A stretch of 64,000 bases of DNA from Levilactobacillus yonginensis (lineage in GTDB: Bacteria > Bacillota > Bacilli > Lactobacillales > Lactobacillaceae). The translations under genes and the position numbers were made by a program. The notes under the pieces were generated by a model. It saw nothing but the letters and a program-made list of their open reading frames with translations, was not told the DNA's origin and did not search any database. Each line of letters starts with the position of its first letter. Positions within the stretch are counted from its first letter, which is position 1. Below are positions 48,601 through 59,194 of this stretch, piece by piece. Location: positions 50,957 to 114,956 of the forward strand of contig NZ_RHNO01000007.1 of the NCBI RefSeq assembly GCF_003946265.1, in the 5' to 3' direction.

Positions 48601-51600
48601 GAGTCCGAATCACTGTCAGAGTCTGAGTCGCTGTCGGAGTCTGAATCGCTGTCGGAGTCTGAATCACTGTCGGAATCGCTGTCGCTATCCGAATCACTGT
48701 CGCTGTCAGAATCACTGTCGGAATCGCTGTCGCTATCTGAGTCACTGTCAGAATCTGAGTCGCTGTCGGAGTCTGAATCACTGTCGCTATCCGAGTCGCT
48801 GTCGCTATCCGAGTCGCTGTCGGAGTCCGAGTCACTGTCGGAATCGCTGTCAGAGTCCGAGTCGCTGTCGCTATCTGAATCACTGTCGGAGTCCGAGTCA
48901 CTGTCGCTATCCGAGTCACTGTCGGAGTCCGAATCACTGTCGCTATCCGAGTCACTGTCGCTATCCGAATCACTGTCGGAGTCCGAGTCACTGTCGCTAT
49001 CCGAGTCGCTGTCGCTATCTGAGTCGCTGTCAGAATCGGAGTCACTGTCGGAGTCTGAATCGCTGTCGCCATCTGAGTCGCTGTCGGAGTCTGAATCACT
49101 GTCGGAATCGGAGTCACTGTCAGAGTCCGAATCGCTGTCGGAGTCTGAATCACTGTCGGAATCGGAGTCGCTGTCGGAGTCTGAATCGCTGTCGCTATCG
49201 GAGTCACTGTCAGAATCGGAGTCGCTGTCGGAGTCCGAATCGCTGTCGGAATCTGAATCACTGTCGCTATCCGAGTCGCTGTCGCTATCCGAGTCGCTGT
49301 CGGAGTCCGAGTCACTGTCGGAGTCCGAGTCACTGTCGCTATCTGAGTCACTGTCGGAGTCTGAGTCACTGTCGCTATCCGAGTCACTGTCGGAATCTGA
49401 ATCGCTGTCGGAGTCGGAGTCGCTGTCAGAATCGGAGTCACTGTCAGAGTCCGAATCACTGTCGCTGTCAGAATCACTGTCGGAATCTGAGTCACTGTCG
49501 CTATCCGAATCACTGTCAGAGTCGGAGTCGCTGTCGGAATCGGAATCACTGTCAGAGTCCGAATCACTGTCAGAGTCCGAGTCACTGTCGGAATCGGAGT
49601 CGCTGTCGGAATCGGAGTCGCTGTCAGAGTCCGAGTCACTGTCGGAGTCTGAATCGCTGTCGCTATCCGAATCACTGTCAGAATCTGAATCGCTGTCGGA
49701 GTCGGAGTCGGAGTCGCTGTCAGAGTCGGAGTCGCTGTCAGAATCGGAGTCACTGTCAGAGTCCGAATCACTGTCGCTGTCAGAATCACTGTCAGAGTCG
49801 GAGTCGCTGTCGGAATCGGAATCACTGTCAGAGTCGGAGTCACTGTCAGAGTCTGAATCACTGTCGCTATCCGAGTCACTGTCACTATCTGAGTCGCTGT
49901 CAGAGTCGGAGTCACTGTCAGAGTCTGAATCACTGTCGGAATCTGAGTCACTGTCGGAGTCCGAATCACTGTCGCTATCCGAGTCACTGTCGGAATCTGA
50001 ATCACTGTCGGAATCTGAATCGCTGTCGCTATCCGAGTCGCTGTCAGAGCCAGAGTCACTGTCGGAGTCTGAATCGCTGTCAGAATCTGAATCGCTGTCG
50101 CTATCCGAATCACTGTCAGAGTCGGAGTCGCTGTCGCTATCCGAGTCACTGTCGGAATCAGAGTCGCTGTCGCTATCCGAGTCCGAATCGCTGTCGCTAT
50201 CCGAATCACTGTCGGAGTCCGAGTCACTGTCGCTATCGGAATCGCTGTCGGAGTCCGAATCACTGTCGGAGTCTGAATCGCTGTCAGAGTCCGAGTCACT
50301 GTCGGAATCGGAGTCACTGTCGGAGTCCGAATCGCTGTCGCTATCCGAGTCGCTATCACTGTCAGAGTCCGAATCGCTGTCGCTATCTGAGTCGCTGTCG
50401 GAGTCCGAATCACTGTCGGAGTCTGAATCGCTGTCGGAATCGGAGTCACTGTCGGAATCGGAGTCACTGTCAGAGTCCGAATCGCTGTCGGAGTCAGAGT
50501 CGCTGTCAGAATCGGAGTCACTGTCGGAGTCTGAATCGCTGTCGCTATCCGAGTCACTGTCGGAATCCGAATCACTGTCGGAGTCTGAATCACTGTCGGA
50601 GTCTGAATCGCTGTCAGAATCTGAATCGCTGTCAGAATCTGAATCGCTGTCAGAATCTGAATCGCTGTCGCTATCCGAGTCGCTGTCGCTATCTGAGTCA
50701 CTGTCGGAATCAGAGTCGCTGTCAGAGTCAGAGTCGCTGTCAGAATCGGAGTCACTGTCAGAATCGGAGTCACTGTCGGAGTCCGAGTCACTGCCAGAGT
50801 CTGAATCGCTGTCGCTATCTGAATCACTGTCAGAATCTGAATCACTGTCGGAATCCGAATCGCTATCGGAATCGGAGTCACTGTCGGAGTCTGAATCGCT
50901 GTCGCTATCTGAGTCGCTGTCAGAATCGGAGTCGCTGTCATCAGTTGCTACAATCGCTTGGTTTGCATAAGAATGTGCATCTGATGCTGCACTTGATGCA
51001 TGATCCTTAGATTCCTTAGCAGCTGAGGCCGCTGCGGAAGCTTGTTTTGCGTAACTAGAGGCTGCGGAATTGTCAGCTTCAGCTTCAGCTGATGATGCTG
51101 CAGAGTATGCTGCGGAAGCTGCATCAGCTGCTGACTGCGCTGCAGAAGCTGCGGAATTAGCTACTGATGCTGCCGAAGTAGCTTGTGCGGCATACGAACT
51201 AGCGTTTGAACCATTTTCAGCATATTGCTGTGCCACGTTCCCGTAAGAATTGGCAACACTAGCATATTCTGCTGCATCGGTTGCTGCATCAGTTGCGAGA
51301 CTAGCTGAAGAAGAAGAACCTTTCGTGTAACTAGAATCAACCGTCAAATATGCCTGACCTAACGTACTGATCGAAGTCTTACCATCAACAGTGGCTGTTA
51401 CAACCAACGTGTAGTAACCCTGATGAGCAGCAGTAATTTCATCAATGTTCAGATTAGCATTTGTTTGACCATCAATTGCAGTTCCTTGGCTACCCGGTGT
51501 TGCAGAGTAATACCATTGATAAGTCAGGTTGGAACTAGCTCCATCTGTTTCCATTTCTGGCGACCAAGTGAATTGATCACCAGTATTAGCATTCTGATCT

Positions 51601-54600
51601 GCCAAACCATTTCCAACCGTCACTACTTTACTTGCTGAATAAGTGGTCTGGTCAGCGTTCGTAATGGTTACAGTAATCGTTACCTTACCTGCAGACGTTG
51701 CCGAGGTTGGTGTAACCGTCCCATCGGAGTTAACCGTCGCAATTGATTCGTCACTACTTGACCACGTAATGTCACCGGTCGCATTTCCAGGATTGGTTGT
51801 TGCCGTGTAGTTTCCAGAGGTATGCGTATCTGAACTGTTCAGAATGTAGTCATCCCCGTCAATGCTAATATCAGTGGCCGGAATGTCACTGTCATAAACA
51901 TCAACCGCAGACAATTTACTCCAGAAAGACCCGGTAATCGTACTCGTCCCCGTGTAGCTAGCAGATGACTGGAATGCTAGTGATCCCGTAAAGTCATCAG
52001 CAATTGTGATTGACAGGGTACTTGCGGCAGTCGCAGCACCTGAGTACCATGGCGTCGTATCTGTCAACGTATAATCAGCAACAACTTTCCCACTGGCATC
52101 CTTGATTGACCCGCTCTCAGTTGAAGAGTTCAGCAAACCACTACCAACGGAATTAACTTTTTGCCAGGTTCCGTTGATCTGAACGTACCAGGTCGCGGTA
52201 TGTGTTGCGTTGATGGCACCCAATCCAGTAGTAGCACTGTTACTAAGCGTAATCGTCTTACCTGAAGTCGTAGAGGTCGTCTGCGTTGCCTGTTGGGTAA
52301 AACCACCAGAGATAACTACCCCTAGCAGCGACCAGGCGTCTGCACTTGGCTTGCCTTTGTATGAACCCAAGTTGTTAGAGTACTTCACAGCGTACTTAGC
52401 ATTTTCAGCTGCGGCTGAAGCAGCCACCGCAGCAGTTGAAGCTAATTGTGATGCAGCAGCTAATTCTGCATCAGCTGCGGTTGAGTATTCACTAGCCGTG
52501 GCGAAGCTACCAGCAGCAACTGCTGAGGAAGCCAACGCCATGTAACTGTTCGCATCATTGGTAGCGGCATCAGCTGTAGCTGCAGCAAATTGTGCATCTT
52601 GTGCGTAGCTTGCGGCCGCATTCACGTAGGAAGCACCCAAGCTCGTGTTCTGCGTCATGGTTGCCGCTAAGGAAGCAGCCGTTGAGCCAGCATTTTGGGC
52701 CAACGCCGTTGCTGCAGAATCAATCGCAGCCGTTGAAGCAGCCGCCGTGCTGGTTGCTGATGATTGGGCTTCCACAATTGTCTTAGTGGCTAAGCTAGCA
52801 GAACTAGCAGCAGTATTCGCAGCGTTTGTTGCCCATTCTAACAACGTCAACGAGTTGTTAGCTTGTGCCTTGGCATTAGTTAAATCATTATTCGCGGCAA
52901 ACGATGCCGCTTTCTTTGAAACTTCGATAGCAGAGCTAGCGTACATAGATGCTTCCGCATTGGCAGCGATTGCTGCGGCATTAGCTGCAGAAGCAAGATC
53001 CTGATAGTTTGGCGCTGACGCAAAGGCGTTCGCTGCATCAGCAGCGTTTGAGTTCGCAATTTCTGCTTGAGCACCTGTTTTAATGGCTGCGGACGATGCG
53101 GTTGCTGCATAACTCGACGCCAAGTATTTTTTAGCACTCTCTTGAGCCGTCGCTGAATTGTATGCTTCGTCAATTTCTCCAGCAGCAATTGCAGCAGCTG
53201 AGCTAGTCAGAACACCGTACGAGCTTGCCTCATTTTGAGCAGTGAGTGCTGTCGCTGCATAAGAAGAAGCATCAACATAGTTGTCATTGGCCTCATTGAC
53301 TGCGGCCAAGCTGCTTGCCTCGGCAGCTGCACTTGCTGCTGCTACAGCTAAGGCGCTGTACGATGAAGCATTTGAAGCAGCGGCCTCAGCCAGCACAGCA
53401 TGGGAGTAAATCGAAATATCGTTGTCCATACTGATATCAACCGTGCCTGCTAACAAATTGTAACTGGCGTTAGCCGCACTCGCCATGGAAGAAGCTAACG
53501 CAGCAGCCGTATTGGCAGCCGCAGCAGCGCTCGATGCCTGATTCGTGTAATTGCCATCAGCGTGTGAAACCACAACAGTAATTACGTTAGAGGCAGATTT
53601 GAACGTCGCTTTGTTTTGGGTAATTCCCAGGGCTGATTTAGCCACTTTAGCGCCGGTAACAACTAACTGATAGTAGTAGGTTCCAGCCACTGTATAGGTT
53701 GGCGTATAGGTCGTACTCGTCTTGTTCCCAGTACTTGTGTTATCAACCGTCCAATTCTTACCATCGTTTGAAACATACCAAGTGTACGTTACATTACCGT
53801 CCAACTTATAGTCGTAGGTTCCACCAAGAAGGCCACTTTCCTTGTACTTACCAAGGTTCATCGTGTTAGAAAGTGTTGTTGAACCATTCTGTTCGGAACC
53901 AATCGTTACGGCATCGCTTGTCGTGACAATAGCATTCGTTGTCACACCCGTAGCACTCGTATCCGAATCTTCTGAAGTTTGAATGTCCTCAGTGTCAGTG
54001 TTGTATGCTGCGGCCAACGAAGCAGCACTAGATGCTCCCTCTAGTGAAGCACTAGCATCATTTGCCGCTGAACTTGCAACCCGTGCCAAAGATGCGGCAT
54101 CTGCAGCGCTCGTTGCTGTTACAGCAGCTGAGGCTGCTGAGCTGGCCAACGTAGCACTTGAAGTAGCCAAAGTTGCGTGTGAAGCGGCACTACTTGCGTA
54201 CTGTTCCGACTGGTCCCCATGGTAACTCGTCGCTGCAGTCGCCAAGGAACTTGCTACACTGGCTGAACTAGCTGCCAAGACAGCACTAGAACTGGCTTTC
54301 GTAGCTGCATCGCTAACTGCAATCGATGTTGCCGTCTCAGCTGCTGATTGTGCTGTTGAGTTAGCGGTGCTGGCTGCTGAGTACGCTTCTAACCCCTGAG
54401 AAGCTAAGCTATTGGCTGCGACCAGAGCGTTACTTGCTGCTTCGTAGTCACCACTTAATGCTGCGCTGGTCGCCAAGTTGTATTGTGCCTGTGCGTCAGC
54501 CGCTAAGGCAGCGGCCAAGGAAGAAGCATTGGCTGCATCTGCAGCGGCACTATTGGCAGTTGCATAAGCAGCAACAGCAGCGGCATTACTCGTATCGTAT

Positions 54601-55706
54601 TGCGTAGCGTTGTACGCGCTGCTAGCTGCGGCTGACGCCGAAGCAGCTGCTTCACTGGCTGCAGCGGCGGCTGAGAATGTTGGTTCATTAGCACTGCTTA
54701 CCAGGTCTTTCAATCCAGTAGCGGCAGCTGACTTAGCAACCGCAGCAGCACTAGAAGCAAGATCTGCATATGAAACAGCATTGTCAGCTGCGGAGCTGGC
54801 GTATGAAAGGGCATTGGTGTATTTCTCGATGTTAGTATCGGAATCACCCTTACCATCTGCGACGGCCTGCTTGAATGCAGAGGCTAAACTGTTGTAATAC
54901 TGTGCCAAGTCAGCAGCGGTCGTCGTTTTAGCTGCGTAACTACTCGTTGTAGCATAGGCGTTTTCAGTGTCAGTGGTTGGCACTAAACCTGCATAACTAC
55001 TTGCGTTGCTGGCATTTTCCTGCGCAGCTGCGGCGGCACTAGACGCTGTACTAGCTGCAGTACTGTCCGCCCCACTCCCAGCGTTTGCACTGGAACTAGC
55101 GGCTGAAACCATGGCAGTTTCAACCACAGGGGTCGTAACTGCCTTTTTAGTGGTTGCTACCTTAGTAACCGTCTTTGTCACGTTTTCACTTAACGTCACG
55201 TCAGTGTGAACAGACTGGGCTGCAGTAGCAGCAACGTTAGCAGCATCGACTGTTGAAGCACTGGTAACTTCGGCATTCGTGGTAACTGCACTGGTAGTAC
55301 CAGCTGTCTCATTGCTTAATGATGAATCTGATGAACTACTGGATGTAGACACGCCAGTTGATTCAGCAACTGGCGCTACGTTAACATCAGTTGAACCTTC
55401 TGAATTTACCGCTGAACTTGCAGCACTGGATGAAACAGCTGAAGAAGCCGCCGCACTGCTGGTTACAGTACTGGTGGCTGGCTGACTTGCATCAGAGCCT
55501 GATGAACTACTTGCACTTGAAGCGACCGTTGAGCTACTAGTAACACTATCTGCTTTGCTGGTAGAATCAGCACTTGCAGAAAGAGTCCCCGCGCCCAATA
55601 ACGAAAAAGAAGCCAATGCAGCGAAGACCCAGGTCTTCCCTACTTTGTACATCTTGTAACGTAACTTGGGATCGCCATTAAAAGCTTTGTTCCGCATGAA
55701 TTTCAC
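45606..55706 (-). CDS. Giant serine-rich repeat adhesin with Ser-Asp array
   Basis: 3366 residues. N-terminal KxYKxGKxW signal (KMYKVGKTW, about residues 18-26) followed by [20 protein letters not shown]. Then Ala/Ser-rich helical stretches (about 48-580, 720-1110 and 1455-1589) broken by beta domains: Ig-like near 582-715, an unassigned domain near 1112-1269, BIG2-like ([20 protein letters not shown]) near 1269-1369 and Ig-like near 1369-1455. Residues 1590-3182 are almost pure Ser-Asp. The tail is Gly/Ser/Asn-rich and ends in a membrane segment ([19 protein letters not shown]) and GGKRKKND. I find no LPxTG. GTG start at 55706 with AAGGAGG. Probably exported and O-glycosylated by the Gtf pair at 59-62 kb; adhesion or biofilm role inferred. 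Confidence 0.9.
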   Translation of the reverse strand: MKFMRNKAFNGDPKLRYKMYKVGKTWVFAALASFSLLGAGTLSASADSTSKADSVTSSSTVASSASSSSGSDASQPATSTVTSSAAASSAVSSSAASSAVNSEGSTDVNVAPVAESTGVSTSSSSSDSSLSNETAGTTSAVTTNAEVTSASTVDAANVAATAAQSVHTDVTLSENVTKTVTKVATTKKAVTTPVVETAMVSAASSSANAGSGADSTAASTASSAAAAAQENASNASSYAGLVPTTDTENAYATTSSYAAKTTTAADLAQYYNSLASAFKQAVADGKGDSDTNIEKYTNALSYASSAADNAVSYADLASSAAAVAKSAAATGLKDLVSSANEPTFSAAAAASEAAASASAAASSAYNATQYDTSNAAAVAAYATANSAAADAANASSLAAALAADAQAQYNLATSAALSGDYEAASNALVAANSLASQGLEAYSAASTANSTAQSAAETATSIAVSDAATKASSSAVLAASSASVASSLATAATSYHGDQSEQYASSAASHATLATSSATLASSAASAAVTATSAADAASLARVASSAANDASASLEGASSAASLAAAYNTDTEDIQTSEDSDTSATGVTTNAIVTTSDAVTIGSEQNGSTTLSNTMNLGKYKESGLLGGTYDYKLDGNVTYTWYVSNDGKNWTVDNTSTGNKTSTTYTPTYTVAGTYYYQLVVTGAKVAKSALGITQNKATFKSASNVITVVVSHADGNYTNQASSAAAAANTAAALASSMASAANASYNLLAGTVDISMDNDISIYSHAVLAEAAASNASSYSALAVAAASAAAEASSLAAVNEANDNYVDASSYAATALTAQNEASSYGVLTSSAAAIAAGEIDEAYNSATAQESAKKYLASSYAATASSAAIKTGAQAEIANSNAADAANAFASAPNYQDLASAANAAAIAANAEASMYASSAIEVSKKAASFAANNDLTNAKAQANNSLTLLEWATNAANTAASSASLATKTIVEAQSSATSTAAASTAAIDSAATALAQNAGSTAASLAATMTQNTSLGASYVNAAASYAQDAQFAAATADAATNDANSYMALASSAVAAGSFATASEYSTAADAELAAASQLASTAAVAASAAAENAKYAVKYSNNLGSYKGKPSADAWSLLGVVISGGFTQQATQTTSTTSGKTITLSNSATTGLGAINATHTATWYVQINGTWQKVNSVGSGLLNSSTESGSIKDASGKVVADYTLTDTTPWYSGAATAASTLSITIADDFTGSLAFQSSASYTGTSTITGSFWSKLSAVDVYDSDIPATDISIDGDDYILNSSDTHTSGNYTATTNPGNATGDITWSSSDESIATVNSDGTVTPTSATSAGKVTITVTITNADQTTYSASKVVTVGNGLADQNANTGDQFTWSPEMETDGASSNLTYQWYYSATPGSQGTAIDGQTNANLNIDEITAAHQGYYTLVVTATVDGKTSISTLGQAYLTVDSSYTKGSSSSASLATDAATDAAEYASVANSYGNVAQQYAENGSNASSYAAQATSAASVANSAASAAQSAADAASAAYSAASSAEAEADNSAASSYAKQASAAASAAKESKDHASSAASDAHSYANQAIVATDDSDSDSDSDSDSDSDSDSDSDSDSDSDSDSDSDSDSDSDSDSDSDSDSGSDSDSDSDSDSDSDSDSDSDSDSDSDSDSDSDSDSDSDSDSDSDSDSDSDSDSDSDSDSDSDSDSDSDSDSDSDSDSDSDSDSDSDSDSDSDSDSDSDSDSDSDSDSDSDSDSDSDSDSDSDSDSDSDSDSDSDSDSDSDSDSDSDSDSDSDSDSDSDSDSDSDSDSDSDSDSDSDSDSDSDSDSDSDSDSDSDSDSDSDSDSDSDSDSDSDSDSDSDSDSDSDSDSDSDSDSDSDSDSDSDSDSDSGSDSDSDSDSDSDSDSDSDSDSDSDSDSDSDSDSDSDSDSDSDSDSDSDSDSDSDSDSDSDSDSDSDSDSDSDSDSDSDSDSDSDSDSDSDSDSDSDSDSDSDSDSDSDSDSDSDSDSDSDSDSDSDSDSDSDSDSDSDSDSDSDSDSDSDSDSDSDSDSDSDSDSDSDSDSDSDSDSDSDSDSDSDSDSDSDSDSDSDSDSDSDSDSDSDSDSDSDSDSDSDSDSDSDSDSDSDSDSDSDSDSDSDSDSDSDSDSDSDSDSDSDSDSDSDSDSDSDSDSDSDSDSDSDSDSDSDSDSDSDSDSDSDSDSDSDSDSDSDSDSDSDSDGDSDSDSDSDSDSDSDSDSDSDSDSDSDSDSDSDSDSDSDSDSDSDSDSDSDSDSDSDSDSDSDSDSDSDSDSDSDSDSDSDSDSDSDSDSDSDSDSDSDSDSDSDSDSDSDSDSDSDSDSDSDSDSDSDSDSDSDSDSDSDSDSDSDSDSDSDSDSDSDSDSDSDSDSDSDSDSDSDSDSDSDSDSDSDSDSDSDSDSDSDSDSDSDSDSDSDSDSDSDSDSDSDSDSDSDSDSDSDSDSDSDSDSDSDSDSDSDSDSDSDSDSDSDSDSDSDSDSDSDSDSDSDSDSDSDSDSDSDSDSDSDSDSDSDSDSDSDSDSDSDSDSDSDSDSDSDSDSDSDSDSDSDSDSDSDSDSDSDSDSDSDSDSDSDSDSDSDSDSDSDSDSDSDSDSDSDSDSDSDSDSDSDSDSDSDSDSDSDSDSDSDSDSDSDSDSDSDSDSDSDSDSDSDSDSDSDSDSDSDSDSDSDSDSDSDSDSDSDSDSDSDSDSDSDSDSDSDSDSDSDSDSDSDSDSDSDSDSDSDSDSDSDSDSDSDSDSDSDSDSDSDSDSDSDSDSDSDSDSDSDSDSDSDSDSDSDSDSDSDSDSDSDSDSDSDSDSDSDSDSDSDSDSDSDSDSDSDSDSDSDSDSDSDSDSDSDSDSDSDSDSDSDSDSDSDSDSDSDSDSDSDSDSDSDSDSDSDSDSDSDSDSDSDSDSDSDSDSDSDSDSDSDSDSDSDSDSDSDSDSDSDSDSDSDSDSDSDSDSDSDSDSDSDSDSDSDSDSDSDSDSDSDSDSDSDSDSDSDSDSDSDSDSDSDSDSDSDSDSDSDSDSDSDSDSDSDSDSDSDSDSDSDSDSDSDSDSDSDSDSDSDSDSDSDSDSDSDSDSDSDSDSDSDSDSDSDSDSDSDSDSDSDSDSDSDSDSDSDSDSDSDSDSDSDSDSDSDSDSDSDSDSDSDSDSDSDSDSDSDSDSDSDSDSDSDSDSDSDSDSDSDSDSDSDTNGGAGDGNGSEGDSDSGSGSGSGSGSGTGSGSGNGNSNNGGSGTTGSGNSNGGASAGTNGGTSNGGAATTLAYAGNNGAVTPTATSYTQPAVTDLNNTNGTSEDGNNSSDDKANDKDNKSTDKSGTTKSGAANGVTNQTADADKASQADDGNDWTLWGSILAAIAAVTGGSWWYFGGKRKKND
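46490..46972 (-). repeat. 174-bp higher-order tandem repeat inside the Ser-Asp array
   Basis: The same synonymous-codon pattern recurs at 46511, 46685 and 46859 (period 174 bp, 58 codons), nearly identical until about 46972, giving about 2.8 copies. Identity at silent sites shows recent duplication. Confidence 0.8.
47217..47680 (-). repeat. 198-bp higher-order tandem repeat inside the Ser-Asp array
   Basis: Marker CGCTATCTGA recurs at 47255/47453/47651 and at 47327/47525, each pair exactly 198 bp apart (66 codons). About 2.3 near-identical copies. Confidence 0.78.
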
Positions 55707-55878
55707 TTTTAATCGTCCTCCTTGAAGTTGACTGTGATAGATATAATTGCAAGCGCTACATTAAATAATAATTTCGCACCCATGTTAGGCCGTAATAACA
55801 ACTGGTCTATACATGTTTCCAGTATGAAGCATTCCATGTATAAATGAACATCGCCTATAAACGAACGCTTCAACACAG

Positions 55879-55907
55879 TCATCTTATCATAAATTTACTA
55901 TACATAC
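55879..55907 (-). promoter_or_regulatory. Candidate adhesin promoter with shared 29-bp motif
   Basis: Minus strand GTATGTATAGTAAATTTATG..., 25 of 29 identical to 43294-43322. TTTACA lies just upstream and TATGAT inside, 19 bases apart, a plausible -35/-10 pair. It would give a leader of about 160 bases. Confidence 0.55.
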
Positions 55908-56639
55908 TATTGTAAAAGGGCATTTATAATTGGTCTATCTGAGAAAACGGCGAAAAAGTTTCTTTCGTTAAAATTATCACATTATTTTTACTTACGCTCA
56001 TCTCAGTTTCAAGACTTTAGCATAGGGTATAAAACAGATTTTTTACTGCTTCCATCAGTTTACAAAGGCCGGTATAACAGCAAACGTCAGATATATGTAT
56101 ATGTTAATCGCTAATACCATCTTTCTGTACAAGCCCGTAACGATTAACAATTCATATCCAGATATTAGTGGAAATTCCGTCCTCAAATTAGAATTTGATT
56201 AAATTATCTGTCTGGCCAGCAAAAATGGTACCGATTACATCAGCCATATTTAACTACATAAATCAAGCCTTTTGTACCATTAGTTTGTTTATTAAAGAAT
56301 CGTAGGTGTTAAAGCAAACACATTTTTACTCCATAACTTAAAAAGTGTAACACAACTGAATTTGACTAATCACTGTCCTAACTGACTATTGAGCCCCACT
56401 TGAACCATCCGACAAGTTTTCATTTAACACTCTTTTTTGAGAAAGCATTTCATTTATCTGCTTTTTTACGCTACATTTAGAACAAGTCTTTAACATTTTG
56501 AAGTTCTTTGGGAGTACAACATCTTCAAAAATCTCAATTAATTAGGACGACCTCATTAGTCCATCGCAATTTTTCAGATCGAATTTTGCTTATACATGGG
56601 TTTCTTAATTTAACAAACCATGTGGCAATAAAAAAACTC
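55908..56639. other. AT-rich spacer upstream of the adhesin, no gene
   Basis: About 730 bp without a credible open frame or ribosome site on either strand. Likely regulatory or decayed DNA; I see no recognisable remnant. Confidence 0.5.
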
Positions 56640-56689
56640 CTTAGAAAGTGGTCTAGTATGCTTGAAGTCAGCATAATCACATTTCTAAG
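56640..56689 (-). terminator. Terminator of the broken metalloprotease gene
   Basis: CTTAGAAA...TATGCT paired with AGCATA...TTTCTAAG, then GGAG and seven T on the minus strand, about 20 bases after the pseudogene end. Confidence 0.8.
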
Positions 56690-56711
56690 AAGCTAATTTT
56701 TCGTTTCAAAA

Positions 56712-57595
56712 TCACTTAATTGTTGAGACAATCTTGCCATTATCATAGTTCACGTAACTATTGGGCATCTTTAAGACCCAACCGGCCAATCGCTGGGGCT
56801 TCTCCCAGCTGAGGCCCGCCAAAGCTAATGCCGCAGCATCGACGTCTGTACTACGGACGCCCAAGTTATTTTGCTTCGGTGAGTTTGGTTTAGCAACCGT
56901 CCATGTCGCCATCAGTTCTGTGGTTGAAATTCCATCAGTATTAGCATTCGTTCCGAGGACTCCCCACCTAAGTGCGGAACACCCAGCGCGTGACCAATCT
57001 CGTGAATGAGTGCCGCTTCCTTCCAATTGTTTTGATTTCTTTTAGACAAGGTACTAATGCGCCAGTTGCCAGGATAGAACTGAATCCCCTGGCCATTATA
57101 GGTCTGGCCACCCAAAACAGCTTGGCTCTTCTGACCATCGTGGATTACCTCATCACTCTGATACTGTTTGGATACTACCTCAACGACCTTTTTACCAGCA
57201 AGCTTGTTCCAATACTTAGCTGCTGCTATGACCATTTGATTAGTCATAAAACCAGACTAGTTATATAACTGAAGCACCCCATCAGGTCCAACGATATTCG
57301 GTAAAGGTTGTCCATTGAGCTGATAAACATAGGCAGTGGCTGCACTGTCTAAACTGGTATTACCGGAATACCGACTACCATGGGTCATTAACGTTAGCTT
57401 ACTCAGCTCAGACTGCGCGTAGAGGTGCCGTTTAATTTTCCCCTTATTAAAGGTCTTCGTTCGCTGATAATAATGGTTATTGGGACCTTCAACAAGATCT
57501 CGATGATAGCTTTTTCCAAAGTAAGTCATCCCACCAAACAGAATGGTCACTAATACCACAGCGACTAAAGTTTTAATTTGCTTCTTATATTTCAT
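56712..57595 (-). pseudogene. Matrixin-like metalloprotease, inactivated by nonsense and frameshift
   Basis: A roughly 295-codon relative of the proteases at 31184 and 62446. The N-terminus (MKYKKQIKTLVAVVLVTILFGGMTYFG, a signal anchor) reads to VLQLYN, where a TAG replaces the codon after the conserved LYN. The frame then continues through HEIGHALGVPHLGG, an intact HExxHxxGxxH site. After that a missing G in a G-run (near 56972) shifts the frame to VLGTNANTDGISTTELMATW...VSTIK. Two independent lesions argue for real decay, though the G-run change alone could be a sequencing error or phase-variable site. The neighbouring IS110 element lies just upstream of its start. Confidence 0.85.
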
Positions 57596-57666
57596 TACGT
57601 CCCTTCCTTACAAAAAACTCTCTGAGGGTGTCGCTTCGCTCTACCCTCGTAACCATATAGTGAAAT

Positions 57667-57850
57667 GAACCGCCTTTCCCATTATACTTATGGGGAAGGC
57701 GGTTCACTGTTCATCGTAGCTTTATTGGCGCTGTCCCTAAGCCCGTACAAAAAACCGATGGCCTTTAGCTCCTGAGATTAACCAATTGTTGCCTTGAGCA
57801 CGAATATAAAATTTCAATCCCTCAATAGCTGAAGGTGAATGGCCTACTAA
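57667..57850 (+). ncRNA. Candidate IS110 bridge RNA
   Basis: The non-coding stretch before the transposase folds well. A strong hairpin at 57667-57705 pairs GAACCGCCTTT...with GGAAGGCGGTTC. Then CCTTTAGCT (about 57761-57769) pairs with AGCTGAAGG (57827-57835), enclosing a second stem TTGAG/CTCAA with internal loops. IS110-group elements encode their bridge RNA in this left-end position, with a 5' hairpin and two loops that read target and donor DNA. Loop specificity was not worked out here. Confidence 0.55.
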
Positions 57851-57871
57851 ACATTCTAGGAGGTATTCCCC

Positions 57872-59050
57872 ATGGAAGTTGTCGCAGAGAGTGTCGCTGG
57901 AATTGACGTTCACCAAAAGCAAGTAACCATTACGGTTTTGATTGGTTCTTCTAGCGTTCAAAAACCTAAACGGTTTTCGAACAGATTCGGAACGACCACT
58001 AGTGCTTTAAAAGCTTGTGGTGAATGGTTAGTTGAAAAGAATGTTGAAAAAGTTGCGATGGAAAGTACTGATCAATACTGGCGACCAGTCTGGCAGGTAT
58101 TAGAATCTTTCAACTTTGATATGATTTTGTGTAATCCTCGAATCATTAAAAATATTCCAGGGAAGAAAACTGACCAAAAAGATTCAGAATGGTTAGCAGA
58201 TCTAACCCGTTGTGGTCTTGTCTCAGCAAGCTTTATACCCCCACGCAATATCCAAGAATTAAGAGAATCTACCAGATCGCGAAAGAAGCTAATTCAATCA
58301 AGGACTCGAATTCGAAATGAAATTCATAACATTCTTCAACGATCAAACATTAAATTAACAAGTTTCATAACAGATATTTTCTCTGGTTCTGGTCTGAGAC
58401 TTTTGAACCTAGTTATAAATGGTGAGGTAATCACGTTACGTAAAGTAAGCTCATGTATGACTAAGCGACTAAAGTCAACGCCAGAGCAAATTTTCGAATC
58501 GTTAGACGGCGTTCTAGGGAAAAATGATCTCAGCCTAATGGTCATTCAAATGAAACTACTTGATGACTATGGTCGAGCAATCACTGAATTGGATAATCTA
58601 ATTGATGAGCAATTGGCAGATCAAGCTGATTTACTACATCGTCTTCAAGAAATTCCTGGTATCAGTGATACAACCGCTCAGACCGTCATCGCCGAGGTTG
58701 GCCCGGATGTAAGTCCGTTCGTCGATGCTCACCACCTAGCATCTTGGGCAGGCCTTTGCCCAGGTAGCTACGAATCTGCCGGTAAGAAACATGGTTCCGC
58801 GACTTTACATGGTAATGGTCATCTAAAAGCGGCCCTAGTGACCGCCGCAATGGGGGCCAAGAGGACCAAGAAGTCCGGACTAAAAGATTACTACTGGCGG
58901 CTAAGCTCAAGGATGGATAAACAAAAGGCAGTTATAGCACTAGCACATAAACTCTTGCGAATAATCTATGCCTTGATTCAAAACGGATCAACCTATCAAG
59001 AATATAAAAAAGACCAACGCAAGACAATTACGTTGGCCACAAACAATTAA
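57872..59050 (+). CDS. IS110-family transposase (DEDD recombinase)
   Basis: 392 residues, full length. N-terminal RuvC-like DEDD domain: AGIDVHQKQVTITV (first Asp), AMESTDQYWRPVW (Glu) and KTDQKDSEWLADL (later Asp pair). C-terminal Tnp_20 domain: LQEIPGISDTTAQTVIAEVG and HLASWAGLCPGSYESAGKKHG, with the serine proposed as the recombination nucleophile, then GNGHLKAALVTAAM. ATG start behind TAGGAGG. No disruption visible, so the element may be active. Its codon use and GC are close to the surroundings. Confidence 0.93.
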   Translation: MEVVAESVAGIDVHQKQVTITVLIGSSSVQKPKRFSNRFGTTTSALKACGEWLVEKNVEKVAMESTDQYWRPVWQVLESFNFDMILCNPRIIKNIPGKKTDQKDSEWLADLTRCGLVSASFIPPRNIQELRESTRSRKKLIQSRTRIRNEIHNILQRSNIKLTSFITDIFSGSGLRLLNLVINGEVITLRKVSSCMTKRLKSTPEQIFESLDGVLGKNDLSLMVIQMKLLDDYGRAITELDNLIDEQLADQADLLHRLQEIPGISDTTAQTVIAEVGPDVSPFVDAHHLASWAGLCPGSYESAGKKHGSATLHGNGHLKAALVTAAMGAKRTKKSGLKDYYWRLSSRMDKQKAVIALAHKLLRIIYALIQNGSTYQEYKKDQRKTITLATNN

Positions 59051-59139
59051 ATACTAGCTAGTATCACAAGTATACTAGATTTTTTTCGCAGATTCGAGCG
59101 TTATGGTTTCGTGCGCTCAAAAATCTCTTTATTTCATAT

Positions 59140-59180
59140 AAAAGGCCACCAAAAACTCTACCAGTTCTTAGCGGTCTTTT
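59140..59180 (-). terminator. Terminator downstream of the Gtf pair
   Basis: AAAAGACCGC and GTGGCCTTTT pair with one mismatch about 15 bases after the gtf stop, on the minus strand. Confidence 0.55.
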
Positions 59181-59194
59181 TAATGTTGATTGGA

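Larger units (their letters stand above)
46161..50939 (-). repeat. Ser-Asp coding array, about 1593 codons
   Basis: Six-base period coding Ser-Asp, with synonymous variation in both codons (AGC, AGT, TCC, TCT, TCA, TCG; GAC, GAT). Only three residue changes interrupt it: Gly for Asp near 50048 and 50788, and Gly for Ser near 49070. Longer direct repeats of 174 and 198 bp are embedded. The pattern opens long but meaningless frames on the plus strand. Confidence 0.97.
57650..59135 (+). mobile_element. IS110-family insertion element (ends approximate)
   Basis: Consists of a structured non-coding left part and a full-length transposase. IS110 elements have no clear terminal inverted repeats, so the exact ends cannot be read; limits are set by the neighbouring protease start and the gtf terminator. 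It separates the Gtf pair from the protease pseudogene and adhesin. Confidence 0.5.

Noticed and set aside
45917..50941. A 1674-codon minus-strand frame rich in Thr, Ile, Pro and Ala
   Set aside because: Out-of-frame shadow of the adhesin caused by the same repeat.
45928..51010. Two plus-strand frames of about 1670-1680 codons rich in SESLSES or SRCRSRN-type repeats
   Set aside because: They are the mirror images of the six-base Ser-Asp repeat; a period divisible by three keeps every frame open. No ribosome site or plausible protein.
57667..57705. Strong hairpin read as a simple transcription terminator
   Set aside because: No convincing T-run on either strand, and its place at the IS110 left end fits an RNA structural element better.
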